Shown: positions 59,051 through 64,000 of the stretch, piece by piece
How positions within the stretch are numbered: position 1 is the first letter of the stretch
Layout: each line of letters opens with the position of its first letter
NCBI GenBank assembly: GCA_021904315.1
Contig: CM038918.1
Span: forward strand, 10,431,349-10,495,348
Direction: 5' to 3'
Origin: Sphagnum magellanicum
Lineage: Eukaryota; Streptophyta; Sphagnopsida; Sphagnales; Sphagnaceae
DNA: 64,000 nucleotides
Translations under genes and position numbers: made by a program
The notes under the pieces: generated by a model
The model's input: only the letters and a program-made list of their open reading frames with translations
Told to the model about the DNA's origin: nothing
Databases searched by the model: none

Positions 59051-60239
59051 ATGTCAGAGACATTCCAAACAAGTTCAGTCCAATGTTGAGCATGTTCTCA
59101 CAACTTCAAAACTTATGTGGAATTATTGATCACTTCCCTCTTTCCCCTGGTTTTAGATTCCCCAGTAAAAAATTGCAATAGATTTGAGTCTGCAAACTTG
59201 AGTATTGCATGAATAGGTGGTGTGTTCTTAGGAAGGGGGCTATTAGTCCAGGCCAAAAATAGTGGCAGCCAATATTAGGAATAGAATTTCCATGCAAACC
59301 AATGAGAAGGCACATCATGGAGTGAAGGGGCCTCCCTGTTTTTTGCCTTGTGGGTGTGCAAGAAAAAAACATGTACTTAAGACAACAACATGTATGAACA
59401 TAGCAAGGGAGTGGAGATCTTAAAATAGGTATTCACATTGAGGCTGCTGCGGGACCCAATTTTGTGATCAAATCAAAACCAACCATCTGATGGTCAAATA
59501 GGTACCATCAAATATGGAGCTTTTGATTCTTTTCCATGAACTGGGAAATTGTTGTTCCAACTTAATTACATACCATAAAATATTTTACGCTTTTTTTTTT
59601 TTTTGGGAATTCAAAAAAGTAAATTTGAGAAGCTGCAATATAATTATTATTTTTCTTTGGAAAAATATTGATCCCAAAAAGTCTCCATGGTTCCATTTTC
59701 TTGGGTTAGAAGATAAGGAATGGAAACCATTTACTCCATAGAATCCAAAACTGTTTAGAGACACATCAGGTGGGTTGGATCCATCAAGAGTTTCCATACA
59801 ACTAGGGTCCAAACTTCTGATTCCAAAAGTCCAAGGCCCAATACTCTGCAGCTGTAACACACGTCCTTTGAATAAGAGTTTTTTTTTTTTTTCCCTCAAT
59901 TTTATGATATTAAAATTTTTTTTGAAAATTTCTCTAACTTTTAGCAAAATTAGTCAAATTTCAAAAAATCTGAATTTTCTTTGTCAAAAAATTTCAAATA
60001 ATTTGTCAGGAAAAAATAAAAATCACTGGTACCTACTAGCCTATAAGGGTACTTATTGGGAGACCAAATCCAATGAGCCTGGATATTTTCCAATCCTCCA
60101 ACGAATGAGATTGCCAGGGTGACCAAGCCATGGCCATTTTATTGGTTAGTTTCCCATGAATTTTCGGAGTTTGGGCTTATCTGATATGCTTTCTGGTGAC
60201 TGGAAGGGGTTCAGGTACTTCATTTGTTCCCATTCCTCT
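59051..60239. other. Intergenic DNA, no gene seen
   Basis: Several overlapping frames of 75-120 codons occur on both strands between 59.1 and 60.1 kb with no recognised motif. A long T-run lies at 59591-59604. Confidence 0.5.
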
Positions 60240-60440
60240 AGGGGTTTGCCCTGTTTGGAGGATACTTTGTTTGCCAGGACTTGGGTCCTTTCATCTTGTA
60301 CCTTTTTCACCCACCCCTTTTGTTGGGTGCTTTGTTTTATTGATGATTGGCAGGCTTATTCCTGGAGATAAGCTTGAAAAGCTCAATGGTGAAAATTTGG
60401 ATCCTCATTCTTGGCCTTATCAAAAAAAGAAGAAGAAGAG
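60240..60440 (+). mobile_element. Repeat E, plus copy with A/AAG-rich tail
   Basis: Shares TTTGCCAGGACTTGGGTCCT, CTTGTACCTTTTTC and GTTTTATTGATGATTGGCA with the reverse complement of 60870-61195. It ends in an A-rich AAAAAAAGAAGAAGAAG tail, which suggests the 3' end of a non-LTR retroposon. No coding motif is clear. Confidence 0.5.
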
Positions 60441-60869
60441 CAGGTACCTACCCCCAATATTGGGTTTAGGGTTTTGGGGGTAGGGGTTGTTGGATTTCTG
60501 TTGTTCTCACTGTGTTCACATACGCTCCCAAATTCTCAAGTTCCCAATGTGCTTATCACCTATTTTGTCTTTGGCTAACACAAGGAGCATGAATTGTGAT
60601 GACATACTCCAATAGCCTGCCTACCTGCCCAAAATTCTGAAACATGTTTTCTTGTTACACGGAAAATTTGAAAGAAACTCTCAAGCATACTAACTTCATT
60701 ATTTAGTATAATGTCAAATTATAAAAATATTATTATTTTTATACTTGAACATAGATGATGGAGAATTTTTTAAAAATTATTATACACTTTGTTGCCAAAC
60801 AGAGTTAAGTACTATAGTTAATGGTAGTGAGCAGGCAATGGCTCAGTACTACTACTACAAAAAAAAGAA

Positions 60870-61195
60870 ATTGATGAAAACTTGCCAATCATCAATAAAA
60901 CAAAGCACCTTACAAAAAGGAAAGAAAAAGGTACAAGATAAAAGGATCCAAGGATGAAAACACAGTTTTAAAAAAATATTAAAGTAAGTAGACACTCCTT
61001 CAAAATACAAGATGGAAAAATATAAGGATGAAAACAGAGTACAAGATGAAAAGATAAAAACAGAGTTCAAGGAGACACTCAAGTAAATGGACACTTTTTT
61101 AAAGGAAGGACCTAAATCTTGACAAACCAAAAAAAAAACAAAATGAAAGGACCCAAGTCCTGGCAAATGAAGGATCCTCCAATGAGGGCGGATCA
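60870..61195 (-). mobile_element. Repeat E, inverted copy with internal expansions
   Basis: Minus-strand relative of 60240-60440, with internal duplications of the GGTCCTT and CATCTTGTAC parts. With the plus copy it forms a long imperfect inverted repeat around 60.4-60.9 kb. The following 61196-61750 holds AAG and AAC microsatellite stretches (61288-61325) and no recognised gene. Confidence 0.5.
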
Positions 61196-61752
61196 CTAAG
61201 GGAAGGGGAACAAATCAATACAAGATTTGGATATGGTGGAAATGGTGGTATCTAAATATTAACTTAGCTTTCTATTATGATCGTGGTTAGAAGAAGAAGA
61301 AGAAGAGGAAGAACAACAACAACAAGTGGGCACGAATTGCATGGAACTCCTTTTGCCTCATTTCTAGCAAACACTTTCCATATCTGGCTACTATGTTGAA
61401 TTTTCTCTCTCTGTAAAGCCTGCAAGACAGAAAGGAAGAAGAACGTGCAAAAGAGGAAGGAGAACATGCAGATTAGGGGCTGCCATGGTGGTTGTTGTTG
61501 TTGTTATTGTCGTTGAAAGTCAGTCTTGGGATCTCTTGTGACCAGTTGTGAATGGTGATAAAATCCTTGGGAATTATTTCTAGTGTCTGAACTCGAATGT
61601 GACTAGTGATTGAATGCAGCAAGTCAACCTCCAAGTCAAGCAAGCAAGGCTTAAGCGTCCCTGATGATTTGTTGGGTTGTTTTTTCAGCAAGTTTATGAT
61701 CTGTAATTGTGACCAGCTGCTGGTGCATCATACTTTGTGTCATACTGCCGCT

Positions 61753-62041
61753 GCTAGCTTGCAGCAAAGTTGTGTGTTTTCGAGCTGTCTTGAGAGTGGA
61801 TTATAAGCAGAGGATCCACCTATCTCAGAAGTATAGTAGTTACACCCTCAATTTTCTGCATCTAGATCGACAGAAATATCTATTTTCTCTAGAACTCTGA
61901 TTAGGTTTTGCAGAATGGACGTAGCCAGCAGCTTGCAGCAAAGTCTGCGTTTTCTCGTTGCAGTCTTGAGAGTGGGTTAGCAGGATCCACCTTATTTATC
62001 TATTAAGAAGTAATTACACCCTCGATTTCTGCCTTTAGATC
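61753..62041 (+). repeat. Imperfect tandem duplication in the leader of the coiled-coil gene
   Basis: Segments 61753-61867 and 61929-62041 share AGCTTGCAGCAAAGT, GTCTTGAGAGTGG, AGGATCCACCT and AATTACACCCTC, with indels. A shorter CAGAATCxACxTAxCCA motif recurs three times at 61911-62190. An open but ATG-poor frame at 62131-62430 follows. It may be an upstream frame in the leader or an unrecognised exon. Confidence 0.6.
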
Positions 62042-62536
62042 TCACTCTGATGTTCAACTTAGCTGGTTTTTGCAGAATCGACGTAACCAACAGTGTGGAG
62101 ATCTCACTCTAAAGTTCGACATAACCAACAGTGGTGAGATCTCATTGTGACGTTCGACGTAGGTTTTTGCAGAATCAACCTAGCCAGCAGTTTTTTGCAC
62201 TACTTACAGAGCACGATTTTCACGGGTTTGGGAATTCCTTGGACGACGGAACAAGCTGCATTCTGTTTAATAAGAGTACTAGTGCTGGGAGTGGTGATGC
62301 ATACAAAGAACGTCTACGAGACATGATCCTTGTTTTCTACAGCAGCGTGTCGTCATGGATCCCCGAATCTGAAATCAGTTACTTTGTTCGCGGTTATGCT
62401 TTTAACGAGGATCAGGCTTTGCGTTTGTGAAGATGAGGTGGGTTCTTCTTTTGTTAATTTGTGGGCACCAGCGGAGGAGGAACTGCTCTAGGGTGTGTGT
62501 TTTGTGCGGAAATTTATAGGAATCAGAAGCGGTAAA

Positions 62537-64000
62537 ATGTTGCCTCTGATTGGAGGAGTGGTAGCAGCCGCGGCCTCTGTGGGCTATGTTTTCAAGTACC
62601 GAGTTTTCAGGAGCACGAGAAATGAAGAATTAGACCAAAGTGGCCAGCAGCTGGATGTCAAGCTGGTTACAAATGTGGATGGACCAGAGGAGGAAGGTGC
62701 CGACGACGAGAGGCGCAGGAATGAAGCTGGCATGCTATATCATGAAGTTGGGTTTAGGGTTTCAGGCAACAGCTCGGATATGGAAGAGATGGCCTCACAG
62801 GATCATCCTAATGGAGGCGCATTAATCCAAGAAAGCAATGAATACAACGTACAGCAGAGCAGCATTCACAGAAGCATGGTGCCCCCCTGCTGCACGGCTG
62901 AGGATTCTCACACCAAGCTTCTTGCTGGAGAGAACAAATTTCATGATTTGCGGAGACGTGTGATCTGCAGCCCAGCTGGGGATGAGAGGGTCGTCCAGGA
63001 GCTTCAAAACGATAGCAAGCAGCAGGCGCACAAGAAGGGGCAGCAGCAGCAGGGAGAGTGGTGGGAGCTGCCAGACTTGAGATTTGAGCTGCATGGAATT
63101 AGGGAAGATCAGAAAGAGCAGGAAGAATATGTTGCAACAGATCATGGGTTGCGCTGTTTTCAGCAAGGTGTTGGTAAACAGAATGATGAAAATGAAGAAA
63201 AGGTAGTGGGTTGTGTAGACGAGATGCCCAAAGATGGCAGCTGCTCGGAAATCAGGTTGCAACAGAACGGGGAAGATGATGAGGACGATACAAAGTGCGA
63301 AGTTGAAAGGAGCCAAGTTTTGAAACTTCCCCAAGAGATACAAAGACAGACACTGGAGGCAGAGCATCATCCTGTGTCAATCAGTAAAAACCCTGAAAAA
63401 TGGGAGATCGTGTTGTCAGGTCAGGAAATTGCATCATGTGAGAAGAGTCTGTTGGAGCATGAGTCATGGGAGGAAAGGTTACAACAGGAAAGGGATGTGG
63501 CCAATGTGAAGCACAAGGAAGAGATGCAGCGTGCATTAGAGGCACAGAAACTAGAGCTGGAAGAGATGTGGCAGAAACAACTGGAGAACAAACAGAAACA
63601 GTGGGAGGAAATGCAGGCTAGGGAAATGGAGCAGGTATGCAGGTCGCTGCAATTTGAATGGGAGGGTAGGATGCACAGAGAGATTGCTGCAGACAGGGTG
63701 AGGCACGAGGTGGAATTAGGCAGACACTTCAAATTGGCACTGGAGGCACAGACACTCAGACTGGAGGAAGATTATGCACAGCAGCTCGAAGAGATGCGAG
63801 AAAAGGAAGACAGGAAATGGATGCAGAAGCTTTTGATGGAAAGGGAAGCACTACTTGCCATGGCCAAAACAGTGTTAGCACAGGAGAGGGAGAATTGGAG
63901 AGTAAGCCAGGAGGCTGAGTGGAGGATTATGCTGGCTAAGGAGAGAGTCCAGTGGGAGGAATCAGAGCAGCAGAAAGACATGGATCAGAATCAGAAAAAT
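62537..64000 (+). CDS. Membrane-anchored coiled-coil protein, 5' part (runs off window)
   Basis: The frame is open from the ATG at 62537 to the last base, 488 codons without a stop. Residues 4-19 (LIGGVVAAAASVGYVF) form one hydrophobic span followed by KYRVFRSTR, suggesting a signal anchor with the bulk on the other side. Residues 35-290 are acidic and low-complexity, with Gln and Asp/Glu runs. From about residue 300 to the window end the chain is a long, highly charged alpha-helical coiled coil with regularly spaced Trp (EEMWQKQLENKQKQWEEM and similar). I do not recognise the family. An organelle-membrane tether or mitofilin-like architecture is possible but unsupported. The start is the first ATG after a leader with short frames, including one ending at 62430. 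Composition is GC-richer than the surroundings, as for the other genes. Confidence 0.8.
   Translation, partial: MLPLIGGVVAAAASVGYVFKYRVFRSTRNEELDQSGQQLDVKLVTNVDGPEEEGADDERRRNEAGMLYHEVGFRVSGNSSDMEEMASQDHPNGGALIQESNEYNVQQSSIHRSMVPPCCTAEDSHTKLLAGENKFHDLRRRVICSPAGDERVVQELQNDSKQQAHKKGQQQQGEWWELPDLRFELHGIREDQKEQEEYVATDHGLRCFQQGVGKQNDENEEKVVGCVDEMPKDGSCSEIRLQQNGEDDEDDTKCEVERSQVLKLPQEIQRQTLEAEHHPVSISKNPEKWEIVLSGQEIASCEKSLLEHESWEERLQQERDVANVKHKEEMQRALEAQKLELEEMWQKQLENKQKQWEEMQAREMEQVCRSLQFEWEGRMHREIAADRVRHEVELGRHFKLALEAQTLRLEEDYAQQLEEMREKEDRKWMQKLLMEREALLAMAKTVLAQERENWRVSQEAEWRIMLAKERVQWEESEQQKDMDQNQKN

Noticed and set aside
62822..63981. Minus-strand frames opposite the coiled-coil gene
   Set aside because: They are Ser/Cys/Leu-rich shadows of charged heptad codons on the plus strand.
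1..64000. CRISPR arrays, bacterial operons or organelle DNA
   Set aside because: No evenly spaced direct repeats with unique spacers, no bacterial gene packing, and intron-bearing nuclear plant genes throughout.

Overview
The window is nuclear DNA from a land plant with a large, AT-rich, transposon-loaded genome. Four genes are recognisable, separated by 10-20 kb of degenerate repeats. Three have plant GT-AG introns, and one encodes LHCB3, a land-plant light-harvesting protein. LHCB3 is reported lost from Pinaceae and Gnetales, so a non-Pinaceae gymnosperm or another land plant with a bulky genome fits best. I cannot name the species.

Layout. 1-11.3 kb: anonymous AT-rich DNA with a 28-base poly(C) run, a possible LTR and dispersed repeats. 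11.3-14 kb: nested repeats, then an intact four-exon eIF1/SUI1 gene. 14-22 kb: low-complexity DNA, a tRNA-derived SINE and two head-to-head MITE copies. 22.3-26.3 kb: repeats, a pair of phosphate-starvation P1BS motifs and a three-exon SPX-domain gene. 28.4-30.7 kb: an unidentified decayed coding block. 31.7-38.3 kb: a decayed Helentron-type rolling-circle transposon encoding OTU protease, DUF6570-like, HUH Rep, PIF1-like helicase and an EEP endonuclease, with a recent-looking 388-bp internal duplication. 39.1-41.5 kb: a nested stack holding a hAT element with a perfect 8-bp target duplication and a gene-like insert. 43.1-44.8 kb: intact LHCB3 on the minus strand with leader intron and TATA box. 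46.7 kb: a long hairpin; 47.4 kb: a second SINE. 49.9-52.9 kb: a decayed Ty1/copia element on the minus strand. 55-58.5 kb: hAT-like elements packed with palindromic subterminal repeats. 61.7-64 kb: the 5' part of a membrane-anchored coiled-coil gene that runs off the window.

The genes are unrelated in pathway: translation initiation (SUI1), phosphate/inositol-pyrophosphate sensing (SPX), photosynthetic antenna (LHCB3), and an unknown coiled-coil protein. What links two of them is structural: the SUI1 and SPX genes share a homologous repeat of about 235 bp directly upstream of their leaders, a candidate transposon-derived promoter. The most unusual item is the Helentron-like element, whose domain set (OTU + Rep/Hel + EEP, no RPA seen) resembles animal Helentrons more than standard plant Helitrons. 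All coordinates and motifs were read by eye; no database search was run.
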